Positions 35,268 to 44,544 of a stretch of DNA of 64,000 bases are shown in pieces. Each line of letters starts with the position of its first letter. Position 1 is the first letter of the stretch. A program made the position numbers and the translations under genes. Under the pieces are notes generated by a model. The model searched no databases, was not told the DNA's origin, and saw only the letters and a program-made list of their open reading frames with translations. This DNA comes from Pedobacter zeaxanthinifaciens (GTDB lineage: Bacteria > Bacteroidota > Bacteroidia > Sphingobacteriales > Sphingobacteriaceae), in NCBI RefSeq assembly GCF_003313335.1, contig NZ_QMHP01000001.1:248001-312000 (forward strand). The letters are read 5' to 3'.

Positions 35268-35949
35268 TAAATACCCACAATTTAGCTTTGCATTTGCTAT
35301 TATATTTTTTGCCGACCTCATTGCAACCACCAATGATTTTTTCACGGTTAGGTTAGTGACTAAGCCGCTAATCACTATTTCTCTAATCTTATTTCTCCAT
35401 TTTATTATTAAACGTAAAAGCAGGTTCACTAGCAAGGTCATGATAGGTCTGCTTTTTTCGTTGATTGGAGATATCGCATTAATGTTTGCAGCGAAAGATT
35501 CCAATTTTTTTATGTTGGGATTGGGTGCTTTTTTAATCGCTCATATTTTCTACATTGCTGCTTTTTACTTAGATAGCACCAATAAAATTGAAGTGCACCG
35601 CCGTTACATTACACCTATTTTTATGGTATTTGGGTTTTACTGTTTCTCTTACTACTACGTTTTGAGTCCATACCTGGGAGAGTTGAGTTTACATGTTCTA
35701 TTTTACGCAATTGCGATTGCATTGATGGGAATTATGGCCGCATTAAGGTATGGCAAAACCAATTTTAAAAGTTTTTCTTGGATTTTAACTGGTGCTGTCC
35801 TGTTCATCATTTCCGATTCCATACTAGCGTATAATAAGTTCGTAGAGCCATTGGAAATTGGTGATATCCTAATCATGTCTACTTATATGCTGGCTCAATT
35901 TTTAATTGCAATGGGTACGGCAGAAAGAAAATATGTGAAGAAGAATTAG
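35260..35949 (+). CDS. Lysoplasmalogenase, YhhN/TMEM86 family
   Basis: From the ATG at 35260 the product is 229 residues with about eight membrane helices. Family features are an acidic residue in the second helix (FFADLIATT), LIGDIALMFAAKD, LGLGAFLIAHIFYIAAFY and the C-terminal VLFIISDSILAYNKF with an Asp. Known members hydrolyse the vinyl-ether bond of lysoplasmalogens. The start overlaps the stop of the AGMO-like gene (ATGTTTAG), so translation is probably coupled. An upstream ATG at 35212 in frame would add 16 residues inside the previous gene and is less likely. The stop codon TAG is the first word of a TTAGGG-like array. Confidence 0.85.
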   Translation: MFSKYPQFSFAFAIIFFADLIATTNDFFTVRLVTKPLITISLILFLHFIIKRKSRFTSKVMIGLLFSLIGDIALMFAAKDSNFFMLGLGAFLIAHIFYIAAFYLDSTNKIEVHRRYITPIFMVFGFYCFSYYYVLSPYLGELSLHVLFYAIAIALMGIMAALRYGKTNFKSFSWILTGAVLFIISDSILAYNKFVEPLEIGDILIMSTYMLAQFLIAMGTAERKYVKKN

Positions 35950-36105
35950 GGGTTAGGCATTAGGGATCAGGGATTAGTTGCTAGGGGTCAGGTATTAGGT
36001 GTTAGTTGAACAGTTTAAACGATTAACCGAATAAACAATAAAACAATTAACCGAATAAACAATTAACCAGTTAACCAACTAACTCCAGTTAACCAATTTC
36101 AACCG
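35947..36105. repeat. TTAGGG-like array passing into GTTAACC-word array
   Basis: It starts with the lysoplasmalogenase stop codon: TAGGGGTTAGG, TTAGGGATCAGGG, CTAGGGGTCAGG to about 36005, then CGATTAACCGAATAAAC and CAGTTAACCAACTAAC words up to the end of pbpC. Several runs of three or four G lie close together. Confidence 0.75.
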
Positions 36106-36109
36106 AGAA

Positions 36110-38482
36110 TTATCTTTCTTTTTCTTTGTCTAGTACAGTAAATGTTTGAACTAATCGTTCGCCATTTTGATCAATTAGGGTAAGTACATGTTTACCAGGT
36201 TTTGGACTTAAGGCCAATTGATGATAGCTTTTAGTTGAACCAACATAGGTTTCGTCGATATGCCAGTGAATGGTAGCCCCGTGATTGCGATGGGCAGCAT
36301 TAAAAATAACCTTTCCTCGGTTGCCATCAATCTCTAACGGGATATATACTGCTGCGTTGGGCTTCGGGTAAATCATTTCCATTACCTGAACATTGGCGTT
36401 ATCGCAACCTGGCATAAAAGGAGGCAGCGGCCTGTAACTTGCATTTTTGGTTTGGTAGTAATACTCGATGGTTGGCGGCAATACGAACCAACTTTGATGC
36501 TTCATTTGGGCAATGCTATAACATTGATTGCTAACTTGATATTGTTCGCTAGCATCTAAATGTATCATTTTATGATAAGGGCAGAGCGAAGTTTTTTCGC
36601 CCATAGGCGATACCCATTGCATTGTCTTATCCGTACAGATAGCAGAAGCTTTATAGCCACTCTGTTTACAAACCAGTATCTTCTTCAGTTTGCTTTTAGG
36701 TATGGCAAACCATTTTGACGTAGGTAATAACCTAAAAATATCAAACATTAAGGGTGCTGCCGCTTCTATACCCGTTAATCCAGGTCGGCCTTCACCATCA
36801 GCGTTACCTACCCATACGCAAACTACAAAGTTAGGCGTTAAGCCAACCGCCCATGCATCGCGGAAGCCAAAACTTGTACCCGTTTTCCATGCAATGCGTT
36901 GCGAGGATGAAAATTGTTGCCAGAGGCCTTCATCGCCGGGGCGCATCACTTCTTCCATTGCATTAAAGGTAGCCCAAATTGATCCGTGGTCAATTAACGA
37001 AGTTGGTTCAATGATTTCTTCATGCTGCCCTTTATCTTTCACGTAATAGGCAGGTGCATAATCTGTTTCGTTGTAGTTGCCTTGATAGTTGTTATAATGA
37101 TTTAAAGTGCGGGCCATTCCCAAATACGCATTGCACAAATCCCACATGGTTACTTCGCTTCCGCCAAGAATTAGAGAAAGGCCGTAATGATCGGCAGGTT
37201 GGTTTAAGGTGGAAAAGCGGAACTTCTTAAGTTTATCATAAAAACGTTCGTACTTGTATTGTTGCAGCATTTTTACTGCGGGTATGTTGAGCGATCTGCT
37301 TAAAGCTTTATCGGCAGGTATAGCGCCATCATAACCTAAATCAAAGTTCATTGGCGTATAACCACCAATTTGCGTTGGCACATCTGGAATGAGTGTTTGT
37401 GGTAAAATGAAGCCATCGTTCAGCATGCTGGCGTAAAGTAATGGTTTTAAGGTGCTCCCCGGACTTCTTCTGGCACTAATCATATCTACGTGACTTTCCA
37501 TTTCACGTTGCTGGGGTAGGTAACAATTACCAATGTAAGCTGCTACGCTACCGTCTTTCACATTTAATACCAAGGCCGCTAAGTTATTGATGCCGTTAGC
37601 TGCAAATTTTTGGTGGTATTGACTGATCATACCGTTCAGTTCTTTTTGTAAATGTGCATCAATGGTGGAGGTGATTTTTGTGCTGCTCACATTTAACTGC
37701 TTGCTTTCAGTTTTAAACCTGTTTAGTAGATGTGGCGCCTGTTGTGGCAATGGCATAGGTGTAGTTGGAATGGGCTCGGCTTTAGCTAACTGTGCCGTGG
37801 GCCGATCAATGATGTTGGCTGCCACCAGTTTATCAAGTAAATTATTGCGTTTGATGATGAGTTTCACTGCGTTTTTGCCTGGGTGTACCAACGAAGGGCT
37901 ATTTGGCAGTACAGCTAAGGTCGCCATTTCGCCCCACGAAAGGTTGTTGGCAGGTCTGCCATAATATCGCCAGCTGGCTGCTTCTAAACCTACTACATTA
38001 CTTCCAAAAGGGGCATTTGCTGTGTATAATGCTAATATTTCCTTTTTGGAATAGGCAACTTCTAGTCGCATGGCAAGCAGCATTTCAATTGCTTTTTGAA
38101 AAACATTTCGATTTTTTTTGCGAGAAAGTCGGATGACTTGCATGCTCAGCGTACTTGCGCCACTAGTTACCGTTTTGGCTCGCAAATTCGCTTGTATGGC
38201 TCTGCCTAATGCTAGGAAATCTACACCAAAGTGCTGATAAAAACGCTTGTCTTCAAATGTTAGAATACATTTTTCGAACTTCTCCGGCACACTGTCTGCC
38301 ACTGGGAATCTCCACTGACCATCATTTGCAATAGATGCGCTTAACAACTCTCCGTTACTGGCTTCGATGACGTAGGAGGTGGGGGTGATGAATAGTGGAC
38401 GTGGTAAGGAAAACCAAAAGCAAAGCAATGCCACTAAAAATAGTGCATCCGTATAAATAATTTTTCTGATTTGCTTACTCAT
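36110..38482 (-). CDS. pbpC: Penicillin-binding protein 1C
   Basis: The bifunctional peptidoglycan glycosyltransferase/transpeptidase is anchored in the inner membrane. The 790-residue protein has an N-terminal membrane helix (about 9-26), a GT51 domain with the catalytic EDKRFYQHFGVD at about 72-83, and a transpeptidase domain with SPGSTLKP (Ser-x-x-Lys) near residue 337 and KTGTSFGFRDAW near 535. A C-terminal BiPBP_C domain is present (about 690-785). PBP1C is commonly paired with alpha-2-macroglobulin, and here that gene lies upstream on the same strand. Confidence 0.95.
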   Translation of the reverse strand: MSKQIRKIIYTDALFLVALLCFWFSLPRPLFITPTSYVIEASNGELLSASIANDGQWRFPVADSVPEKFEKCILTFEDKRFYQHFGVDFLALGRAIQANLRAKTVTSGASTLSMQVIRLSRKKNRNVFQKAIEMLLAMRLEVAYSKKEILALYTANAPFGSNVVGLEAASWRYYGRPANNLSWGEMATLAVLPNSPSLVHPGKNAVKLIIKRNNLLDKLVAANIIDRPTAQLAKAEPIPTTPMPLPQQAPHLLNRFKTESKQLNVSSTKITSTIDAHLQKELNGMISQYHQKFAANGINNLAALVLNVKDGSVAAYIGNCYLPQQREMESHVDMISARRSPGSTLKPLLYASMLNDGFILPQTLIPDVPTQIGGYTPMNFDLGYDGAIPADKALSRSLNIPAVKMLQQYKYERFYDKLKKFRFSTLNQPADHYGLSLILGGSEVTMWDLCNAYLGMARTLNHYNNYQGNYNETDYAPAYYVKDKGQHEEIIEPTSLIDHGSIWATFNAMEEVMRPGDEGLWQQFSSSQRIAWKTGTSFGFRDAWAVGLTPNFVVCVWVGNADGEGRPGLTGIEAAAPLMFDIFRLLPTSKWFAIPKSKLKKILVCKQSGYKASAICTDKTMQWVSPMGEKTSLCPYHKMIHLDASEQYQVSNQCYSIAQMKHQSWFVLPPTIEYYYQTKNASYRPLPPFMPGCDNANVQVMEMIYPKPNAAVYIPLEIDGNRGKVIFNAAHRNHGATIHWHIDETYVGSTKSYHQLALSPKPGKHVLTLIDQNGERLVQTFTVLDKEKER

Positions 38483-38949
38483 TCGTTATTTGGCCATTGA
38501 TATAACCACCTAATTTTTATCGCTATTTAATTCACTTTAAAGCTTAATACACACGTAAGAAATTGCAAATTATTCAAATGCAGTGGTAACAATTTCGACG
38601 CCTTTTTGATATAGTTAAAAGGAGCACGAAATATGGAAAAATTATTTACTTTTTTGAAATTCTCGGCAGGTTTTATACGCTTTGTACTCACTAATGTTTG
38701 GCCTAGGGTTTAAGTAATCAGGGGTTAGGACTCAGGGGTCAGGGATCAGGTATCAGGGATCAGTAGTTAGGGATTAGTTGCTAGTTATTAGTTGCTAGGT
38801 ATTAGGTATTAATTTGGGGCTGCATTTTTAGTTTAGGGTTATGAGTGATGAGAAGGAAATTTGTTGATTGGAATCTTTAATTTATCCTCAACCGTTACCT
38901 TCCATCGATAACTCATAACCCGTAGCTATTTCATTTTTCCACTATTTTA
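38483..38949. repeat. Spacer with TTAGGG/TCAGGG array
   Basis: Between the A2M stop and the pbpC start. The array proper runs 38703-38815: CAGGGGTTAGG, CTCAGGGGTCAGGG, ATCAGGTATCAGGG, GTTAGGGATTAG, then TTAGTTGCTAGG words. Five runs of three or four G fall within about 55 bp. The rest is AT-rich with no gene. Confidence 0.7.
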
Positions 38950-41900
38950 TTATTTGACCACTTCTACCCAATAACCTGCTTTGGCTGCTGATATATTGTT
39001 ATCATACATGGCCTCGCATTGTACATTGGATAGATAAAACCTTCCTAAGTACGCAGCATTTAGCAATACCCTATATGTTTTTGTTTCGTTTTCACGCAAG
39101 TTGAAGTAAGTAAACACCCTATCATCCCTAATATCTTGATAATCATAAGTTGAAACGGTGAAAGCTCCCTCATTATCATTCAACCTTGTATTGATAATTT
39201 CCCAACCTGACGGGAAAATTTGAGTGAGTGCCATTTGCTCATACAATCCTTTATTGCCCGTGTTTTTCACCGTCACTTCAGCATAAAAATCCTGGCCTTG
39301 TTTTAAACGGGTAGGGTCTAACGACTGGCCTTTCATGTTTTTGTAAGTTACCTGCATTTCTAATAATTCCGGGTGGTTAGGTAAGAAGTTGTTCTGTCCA
39401 GTAGCCGGACGACCCTGAACAATCAGTCGAACAAACAGAACGCCGCCACTTTTGTTGGTTACGCTAGCTGTGTTGCCTTTAAAACTGATAGGAGTAGTGC
39501 TGTAGAACTGATTGTTAGTTATTCCAGCCTTTTTGCCATCAAGCAGGTAATGGAAGTTAAGTTGTCGGCCAGCTTTTTGTGTACCGCAGAACTTGGCAAT
39601 TGCCAATAAGCTGTAAGCCGTAGTTTGTGTGCTGTACCACTCATCTTCACCTAACTTAGCTGCAACTTTGCTGAGTAGTTGTGCTGCTCGGCCTTTTTGT
39701 CCCATCAAGGTTAATGTTTCCATGATCATAGCTTGATCTCTTAAATCAGAACCGTAGGTGCCGCCAAGTTGTTGGTAAGGAGTAATCTCAGTATTCAAAC
39801 CTTTTATAAGACCATTGGCTGCGCCGCTTTGCCCTGCCAATTGATACGCTGCTGCCAAGCGCCATTTAGCAGCCTCACTTAAATATTGGAAGGCTCTTAA
39901 TCTGTTCATAGCGGCCATTTCTGGTTTTTTAGCCAATGCTAATACGTACAATCGGTAAGCCTGATTTAAATCGCCACCGTAGAAATTCTCGGAATTTGGC
40001 GTCCAGTTGTTGGCTTTGTTTTTAAGATAGCGTGTTAATCCATCAAATAAACCAACAGGAAGCGCATAACCAGCATCCTGAGCTTCAATCAAGAAATGCC
40101 CAGCATAATTTGTTCCCCATTCATCCGCATCTGCGTTGCCCGGCCAATACGCTAAGCCGCCATCGGTAGTTTGGAAACCTTTGAGCTTATTAATGCCCGC
40201 TCTGATATTGCGTTCTATTTGTGCTTTTTTCTGTTGGTTCAAATCGGCTAGCTTATCTAAATGCAATTGAGGGAATACACTAGAAGTAGTTTGCTCCACA
40301 CATCCATGAGGATATTGAACCAAGTAACCCAACCGTTTTTCCAAGTTAATAGGAGGGATAGACGAAACCTCTAAGCTACCGCTGTTAGTACCAGAAGTTC
40401 CAATTGCCGCGTAAGTGGAGCTCCATGTTTGGTTGGGCTGCACTACACCAGAAATTACATTGGTAACTATCGGATTTGGATTTCTAATATCCAACTCCAC
40501 ATCTGAGATAGTTCGCTCTGATCCACTTTGTGCAATAATTTTAATTTTAGCTATCCCAGTATTATTTGGCGCAGTAACATTGAAGTAAGTAAGTTGATCG
40601 CCAGCTTTGGCAAAGGTTAAGTTTTGTTTATTGCCCGAGTTGATTTGTAAGTTGCTGGTTTGCAAGGTTACGCTAACATTGCGTAGGTTGTTGTTTGTGG
40701 CAAAAACGTTCACCGGTAAGGTAAAGGTTTCGCCAGGCCCAATTACCCTAGGCACTGAAGCTAAAAGCATGATTGGTTTTTTAACCTCAACCGATTTCTC
40801 CGCATTGCCATAAGCACCATCGGCACCAGCCACTACCATTACTTTTACCGCACCAATATACTGAGGCAGTTTAAAGTTATGTGTTTTCTTTTCGCCTTTG
40901 GCTAATTGAAATGGCCCCATGAATTTTACCACTGGCTTAAACCTGTTAGCTTTGGCCGGATTGATGTTTTTATTTACTGCACCATCACCACCAATACTTA
41001 AAATGCGTTCCAAATTGCCGCCCCAGGCACCAAGCACCTGATCAAACAAGTCCCAAGTTTTAACACCTAATCCTTCTCTTGCATAAAATGAAGCATGAGG
41101 ATCTGGCGTTTTAAATCGGGTAAGGTCAAGTAAACCTTCATCCACAATGGCAATGGTGTAAGTCATGGCTTTACCGTTTGCCTCGCTAATGGACAAGCTA
41201 CTTTGCACCTCTGGCTTAAGTTCTTTGGCAATAGCAATCTGTGGTTTTAAAATCGTCTCCGGATTTTCGATGCTTAATGGAATAGCACCGTACATGCGTA
41301 TAGGCATGTCGTTTACCGTTTGACTATGTGGTTGTAGCAAAGTCACGTTGGCGAAAACGTTTGGAGTCATGTTTTTTTCCGCTTTGAACCTAATTTGCGT
41401 TTGGCCTTTCTTGGTATCCGCCCAAAATGATTTAATTACCCTACTGCCATTTTCAATGGAGATAAATGCCCTGCCATTTTCAGGAGTTGGTACTGTTAAA
41501 GTTACCTCATCGCCTACGTTGTATTTGGTTTTATCGGAGGTGAAAGATAGCATGGAAGCTTCTGTAGGGTTGTTTCCCTGTTCACGTTGCGACCATCCCG
41601 GCCAGTCAATATACACCTCTTTGGCTGCAAAATGGCCGCCGCCACTTGCATTGCCTACCACAATTAAATAACGTCCCCATTCAGGCTCATCTAGTCGTAA
41701 ATCCCACTTGGCCCTACCATTAACCATTTCTACCTGTGTGGCTCTAATGAGTTTGTTGTATTCGTTCTGTGTGAAATTGGCATAGTTTTCCTGATTGTTT
41801 TGTTCCCACCACCAGCGCCATTGCACTTTGTACAAAGCAATCGTTACCGTTTTGTTGACATTTAATAAAGCACCATCTCTATTCACATTTACAATATCAA

Positions 41901-44544
41901 TTTGATGGTTTTTACCCGTTACCAGCATCCCCGTCAACTTATCGCCCTGCGGTGCTTTAATGCCAAAATAGTTGTCATAAACATGGTAAGGAATGCTGAA
42001 ATTATCGATGCTAAAATTACCTCCCGGTTCGAAAATTTTAGTGGTAATATTGGCCCTTAAAATACCCGGAGCCGCCATGTTGTCGTTTAAATTGGTATTC
42101 ACAACCGCTACACCAGCGTCATTAAGTGTGCCTTCAAATACGGTTTTCAACTGATTGTCGAACTGTACAATAGGGTTATCGAATACATAATCCTTAAAGT
42201 TAGGGAATGTCGTTTCTCCCTTGCTTAAATTGATATCAACCTTAGCCTTTAGGTTTTGTGCCGGAGTGCCAAATAACCATTTTGCAGCTAAAGTTGCTGT
42301 TGAAACCCTGCCATTTCCCAAATATTTTTTCCCACCTAAATCAAAATTGATTTTGATACGGTTAGGAGTTACGGTTTCTATCTTTAAGCTTTTAGTGAAG
42401 GTAGCACCACCCGCTTTAAATTTCGCTTGCCAAGTGCCAGTAGGGGCAGTACTTTCGGTAGCGGTTTTAAAAGTGTAAAATCCATTTAATGGTTTATTAT
42501 CTGTTTGTTTTTTGATTAACTGCCCTTTAGGATTGTACAACTCAAACACCACGGGATAGTTGGCCGGCAGCTTGTTCAGCTTATCTTCCAAAATAAAGGA
42601 AAGATACACGCTATCCCCTGGTCGCCATACGCCACGCTCCCCGTAAATAAATGCCTTAATGCCATTTTGAACAATATCGCCACCTACATCAAACCTTGAG
42701 AGTGGCAAGGAATTGCCATCGTCCAGTTTCAAATATCCACGTTCATTACCGTTTTTTGCCACCAATAAAAATGGCTTTCTTTTTAGGTTGAAACTAGCCA
42801 TGCCATCACCATCCGTTTTTACGGTGGTTAGTACCTGTTTTTGATAGTCTAACAGTTCGATGCTCACGCCACTTAACGGCTTTGCAGATAACAGATCAGT
42901 AGCTACTACCAGCATGCTTTCGTCATTTCCACGTTTGGCAATTAAGCCGATGTTAGAAGATAGCAGATTTCGATGTGCCCATCTTTCGCTGGTGTAATAA
43001 GATGGTGTACAAGGATCGTCCTTATCGTTCCAACTGTAATTTCTTGGATAGTAATTTTGGTAGTTGTTCCAAAAGTCATCATCCTCATCCAGTTTTTCAC
43101 CATAATCGTAACGCTCACCGTCGTCTTCTTCATCAGCATTGTTTAGCGTTTCATCAGTGCGAGCAGCGCAATTAAACAAGCTATACGATTGCTTGAACAT
43201 GATGCTTACGCGATACATGGCGCCGGGTTCTGTTTTAATGAGTTGATCTAAATCGAGTGTAAAACGATTTTTTTTATGCAGATCCAAGGATTTATCTTCG
43301 CTTAAGCTGATGGTTTTTTGTAAGATAGGTTTGGCTACACGTCTTAATTCATTGCCATCTTTGTAATTGTTCACTTGGAAAAACTGCGGAATATTATCTT
43401 GATAGATTTTAATGATGGTAACATCTACCGCTTTAAGGTTAACCGCTTCAAAAGGCAAAACCAACTTACCAGAATTTGGTAAAATGGTGCCCGTTCCTGC
43501 AATGTTAACTGCTGGTTTCTTGTTTTCAAAAATGAGATTAGCAGATTTTGCTGCTTCCAAGCTTTTACCATTGATATTAGTAATGGCATTGCTCACAATA
43601 ACGTTGTAATTGCCTTCTAAGGCGTCAGGAGCATACACTTTAATCTGGCTTCCATCAATCGTAAAACGTAAATCGTTTAGTTGACCAACGGAAATTAATC
43701 CAGCCAAATCCTGTGTTACACTAACAGGTTCCGAACATTGAATCAATACGTATTCTTCCTGTTCCTGTATTGCTTTAATGGCAAGTACTTTAAATACATT
43801 TGGCGCCGGAATTTCAAGCGTTACTTCGCCTTTGTTATCATCGGCATCTATTGCTTCGCCGTTCCATTTTAACGTTAGCGAATTATTCGTTTTTTTAATG
43901 CTGTCGATAGTAAAAACTGAGGTTTGCTTTTGAGGGTTATGCGTCCATTTGATGCGCAATTGTTGCGGCGATTCTAATTTTAGCATTTTTTCCACGTCCC
44001 TCGTATCTTCCACATCAGCAGTGGTGATTTCTCCACTGAGTTTCATCAAACTTAGCGAAGTGTTATTTTGTGATACCAAGCCGTTTTCTTTAAACGCAAT
44101 TCCGGGCTTAATCACTTTAAAATCAAATTCAAATTCTTCCAAGTCGTCTTCTACCGGGAGGATTTCTGATAAATTCAGCGTTGCTTCGTATTTTTGGTCT
44201 GGCTCTAGATTTTCATCTGGCCTAAACTCTACGGTTTGCGCATCTATCCAATAGGTTTTGCCTTTAATACTAGGGGAGAAATCGAAGAGCGTTTGTTTGG
44301 TCTCACCTAAATCGGTAGTATTTGTAACTGAATTGGCCAAGTGTACCCTGATGTAACTTTTTTTGGAGATGATCCCAGAGGTATAAGCATCAATGTATTT
44401 TGCAAATTGACCGTGGTCTTGCTTCTTATCCTTTTTGAGTAAAAAGTAACCTGAAACAATGGCGATTAATACGAGTGTGCCAATGATTATAGCTTTGGCA
44501 GTTGGGCGCTGGAGAGCGTTTTTAGAGGAGATTTGTTGGTTCAT
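38950..44544 (-). CDS. Alpha-2-macroglobulin family protein (thioester-containing)
   Basis: The 1864-residue periplasmic or surface protein is tethered by one N-terminal membrane helix (about 19-37). It has many MG (macroglobulin) domains, a bait-region-containing middle with GERGVWRPGDSVYLSF near 660, and a thiol-ester domain with the intact reactive motif GCVEQ at about 1414-1418, followed by an alpha-toroid TED with repeats such as GINKLKGFQTTDGGLAYWPG. The family traps attacking proteases and acts with PBP1C in envelope defence. It has a membrane anchor rather than the lipobox of E. coli YfhM. Confidence 0.93.
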   Translation of the reverse strand: MNQQISSKNALQRPTAKAIIIGTLVLIAIVSGYFLLKKDKKQDHGQFAKYIDAYTSGIISKKSYIRVHLANSVTNTTDLGETKQTLFDFSPSIKGKTYWIDAQTVEFRPDENLEPDQKYEATLNLSEILPVEDDLEEFEFDFKVIKPGIAFKENGLVSQNNTSLSLMKLSGEITTADVEDTRDVEKMLKLESPQQLRIKWTHNPQKQTSVFTIDSIKKTNNSLTLKWNGEAIDADDNKGEVTLEIPAPNVFKVLAIKAIQEQEEYVLIQCSEPVSVTQDLAGLISVGQLNDLRFTIDGSQIKVYAPDALEGNYNVIVSNAITNINGKSLEAAKSANLIFENKKPAVNIAGTGTILPNSGKLVLPFEAVNLKAVDVTIIKIYQDNIPQFFQVNNYKDGNELRRVAKPILQKTISLSEDKSLDLHKKNRFTLDLDQLIKTEPGAMYRVSIMFKQSYSLFNCAARTDETLNNADEEDDGERYDYGEKLDEDDDFWNNYQNYYPRNYSWNDKDDPCTPSYYTSERWAHRNLLSSNIGLIAKRGNDESMLVVATDLLSAKPLSGVSIELLDYQKQVLTTVKTDGDGMASFNLKRKPFLLVAKNGNERGYLKLDDGNSLPLSRFDVGGDIVQNGIKAFIYGERGVWRPGDSVYLSFILEDKLNKLPANYPVVFELYNPKGQLIKKQTDNKPLNGFYTFKTATESTAPTGTWQAKFKAGGATFTKSLKIETVTPNRIKINFDLGGKKYLGNGRVSTATLAAKWLFGTPAQNLKAKVDINLSKGETTFPNFKDYVFDNPIVQFDNQLKTVFEGTLNDAGVAVVNTNLNDNMAAPGILRANITTKIFEPGGNFSIDNFSIPYHVYDNYFGIKAPQGDKLTGMLVTGKNHQIDIVNVNRDGALLNVNKTVTIALYKVQWRWWWEQNNQENYANFTQNEYNKLIRATQVEMVNGRAKWDLRLDEPEWGRYLIVVGNASGGGHFAAKEVYIDWPGWSQREQGNNPTEASMLSFTSDKTKYNVGDEVTLTVPTPENGRAFISIENGSRVIKSFWADTKKGQTQIRFKAEKNMTPNVFANVTLLQPHSQTVNDMPIRMYGAIPLSIENPETILKPQIAIAKELKPEVQSSLSISEANGKAMTYTIAIVDEGLLDLTRFKTPDPHASFYAREGLGVKTWDLFDQVLGAWGGNLERILSIGGDGAVNKNINPAKANRFKPVVKFMGPFQLAKGEKKTHNFKLPQYIGAVKVMVVAGADGAYGNAEKSVEVKKPIMLLASVPRVIGPGETFTLPVNVFATNNNLRNVSVTLQTSNLQINSGNKQNLTFAKAGDQLTYFNVTAPNNTGIAKIKIIAQSGSERTISDVELDIRNPNPIVTNVISGVVQPNQTWSSTYAAIGTSGTNSGSLEVSSIPPINLEKRLGYLVQYPHGCVEQTTSSVFPQLHLDKLADLNQQKKAQIERNIRAGINKLKGFQTTDGGLAYWPGNADADEWGTNYAGHFLIEAQDAGYALPVGLFDGLTRYLKNKANNWTPNSENFYGGDLNQAYRLYVLALAKKPEMAAMNRLRAFQYLSEAAKWRLAAAYQLAGQSGAANGLIKGLNTEITPYQQLGGTYGSDLRDQAMIMETLTLMGQKGRAAQLLSKVAAKLGEDEWYSTQTTAYSLLAIAKFCGTQKAGRQLNFHYLLDGKKAGITNNQFYSTTPISFKGNTASVTNKSGGVLFVRLIVQGRPATGQNNFLPNHPELLEMQVTYKNMKGQSLDPTRLKQGQDFYAEVTVKNTGNKGLYEQMALTQIFPSGWEIINTRLNDNEGAFTVSTYDYQDIRDDRVFTYFNLRENETKTYRVLLNAAYLGRFYLSNVQCEAMYDNNISAAKAGYWVEVVK

